Of a stretch of DNA of 9,339 bases, positions 8,501 through 9,339 are shown piece by piece; the stretch's first letter is position 1, and each line of letters starts with the position of its first letter. Source of the DNA: JAAZVM01 sp041642635 (GTDB lineage Bacteria; Patescibacteriota; Gracilibacteria; BD1-5; UBA6164); the NCBI GenBank assembly GCA_041642635.1, contig JBEPWB010000046.1:1-9339 (forward strand). The letters are read 5' to 3'. Both the position numbers and the translations under genes were made by a program. The notes below the pieces were generated by a model, which saw nothing but the letters and a program-made list of their open reading frames with translations, did no database searches and was not told where the DNA came from.

Positions 8501-8689
8501 ATGAAAAAAATAATAATTTTGTTAATTTGTACATTTATTTTTGCATCTTGCCAAGAAGAAGTAAAACAAACTTGAGATATTACAAATGATTATATAGAAA
8601 CTTTAGAAACATCTTCTGATAGCGCTAGAGAAGCAGTTGATGCTATGAATTCTAGACAAGAAGAACTAAATAAAATAAGAATGGATTAA
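8501..8689 (+). CDS. Small lipoprotein (62 residues)
   Basis: Starts at ATG 8501 with MKKIIILLICTFIFASC, a lipoprotein signal peptide whose lipobox is Phe14-Ala-Ser-Cys17. Signal peptidase II would cut before Cys17 and leave a lipid-anchored mature chain of 46 residues. That chain (after Cys17: QEEVKQTGDITNDYIETLET and a run to KIRMD) is acidic, Gln/Glu-rich and probably helical. It has one TGA read as Gly, so it is not found whole under the standard code. Small lipoproteins of this kind are usually envelope-anchored and of unknown function. It begins 9 bp after the pseudouridine synthase gene and ends inside the terminator stem at 8671-8710, so it is the last gene of the operon. Confidence 0.82.
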
Positions 8690-8710
8690 TAAAAATCCAT
8701 TCTTATTTTA
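8671..8710. terminator. Terminator hairpin after the lipoprotein gene, shared with hrcA
   Basis: A perfect 17-bp stem, TAAAATAAGAATGGATT pairing with AATCCATTCTTATTTTA, around a 6-nt A-rich loop. It is G+C-poor but long. The left arm covers the last five codons of the lipoprotein gene and the first base of its stop; the right arm covers the last two codons and stop (8703-8705) of the minus-strand hrcA gene. It can therefore serve both convergent transcripts, though the U-tracts are interrupted. Confidence 0.72.
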
Positions 8711-9339
8711 TTATTCAGTTTACAACGCTTATATTAAAGCTATAATTCATTTTTAAACTTCATATTATTCATATATAAGCTTTAGCTCAGTCTATATAAA
8801 CTTTTTTTACTATTATTGTATAATCTTTCAAAAAAGGCAATATATTTTCTTCTCAAATAAAAACATCTATACTTGAATTTAAAGGAAAACTTTTTATAAA
8901 ATTTATAAAACTATCTTTATCATCAAGCATTTTTATTATTGAAAAAATAGAGTCTCATAATCTTTTATGATTATTTTCTAAGAATTTTCATGATCAAGAA
9001 TATTTCATTATATTTTTTTCTTCCACTGCAAAAAATGCTATTTCTGAAGTATTTTTAGCCAGTTCAAAAGTTATTCTGTCAGCAAAATCCCAAATATTAT
9101 TTATTGTTCATTTTTTGTTTTCAATATTTTCTACCGCTAAAAAATATTCAGGAACTTGTTCCATCAAATAATTAACAAATGCTCTAATTCATTTTGATGT
9201 TGGCATCCTTCATGCTGAATTATATGGTTGAAAAACTAGTTCTAAGCTTTCTAATTTTGCCATATCATTTCTAACTGTAGCACTTGAAACTCATAAATCA
9301 TATTTTTGTAGTAGCATTTTACTTCACAGAACTCAGCCT
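8703..9339 (-). CDS. hrcA: HrcA-type heat-shock repressor (N-terminus off right edge), short form
   Basis: HrcA is the repressor of the groE and dnaK heat-shock operons and binds the CIRCE operator. The 211 visible residues enter mid-frame at the right edge, roughly 25-30 residues after the expected start. The winged-helix region is clear: GSKMLLQKYDLGVSSATVRN, DMAKLESLELVFQPYNSAGR and MPTSKGIRAFVNYLM; the family norm at the turn is QPHTSAGR, so His-Thr is replaced by Tyr-Asn. The C-terminal GAF-like core ends with IGEENILPFLKDYTIIVKKV and AYIGIIGSLKMNYSFNISV, matching the HrcA signature where the family has Gly-Thr-Ile-Gly-Val-Ile-Gly-Pro. The region between helix-turn-helix and end is about 150 residues against roughly 230-250 in typical HrcA, so the inserted dimerising domain looks reduced or missing. 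The neighbouring genes usually found with hrcA (grpE, dnaK) are not in view. Confidence 0.86.

Noticed and set aside
1..9339. Many frameshifts or pseudogenes, suggested by broken standard-code frames
   Set aside because: All interruptions are TGA, each family frame is continuous under code 25, and no TAA or TAG breaks a gene.

Overview
The window reads as a fragment of a very AT-rich genome from the candidate phyla radiation, of the Absconditabacteria (SR1) / Gracilibacteria (BD1-5) type, in which UGA is read as glycine (genetic code 25). Under the standard code almost every gene is shattered. With TGA = Gly, eleven long frames open that tile nearly the whole window, and TGA falls exactly on invariant glycines of known families, for example in the pseudouridine synthase and HrcA motifs. 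All ten visible stop codons are TAA, no CGN arginine codon occurs in any gene, and no Shine-Dalgarno sequences are visible. These traits place the organism, but cannot separate the two phyla.

Layout. (1) 1-2047, minus strand: a two-gene unit, a secreted/anchored protein with a DUF3999-like look (944-2047), followed after 6 bp by a DUF2339-type polytopic membrane protein that runs off the left edge. (2) 2106-6520: a pilin/adhesin island. Two divergent pairs share a 58-bp intergenic region at 4151-4208. To the left (minus) lie a LamG-domain pilin-like protein (2951-4150) and a type IV pilin/pseudopilin (2139-2945). To the right (plus) lie a second prepilin (4209-4841) and a 546-residue protein with an N-terminal membrane anchor and an F5/8 type C (discoidin)-like domain (4853-6493). 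Hairpin terminators close both ends of the island. (3) 6502-7065, minus: a short RecO-like DNA repair protein. (4) 7148-8689, plus: an operon of a small charged hypothetical protein, an RluA/RluD-family pseudouridine synthase and a small lipoprotein, ending in a 17-bp terminator hairpin. (5) 8703-9339, minus: the C-terminal part of a short HrcA heat-shock repressor entering from the right edge.

Working hypothesis. The central island encodes pilus subunits and minor pilins that carry glycan- or surface-binding domains. In this lineage, whose characterised members live attached to host bacteria, such a pilus tip is a natural candidate for host recognition. The pilin calls rest on visible prepilin motifs; the adhesin role is inference. 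The remaining genes are housekeeping (RecO, pseudouridine synthase, HrcA) or envelope proteins. No stretch longer than about 85 bp lacks a gene, and I saw no tRNA, rRNA, CRISPR array or insertion sequence.
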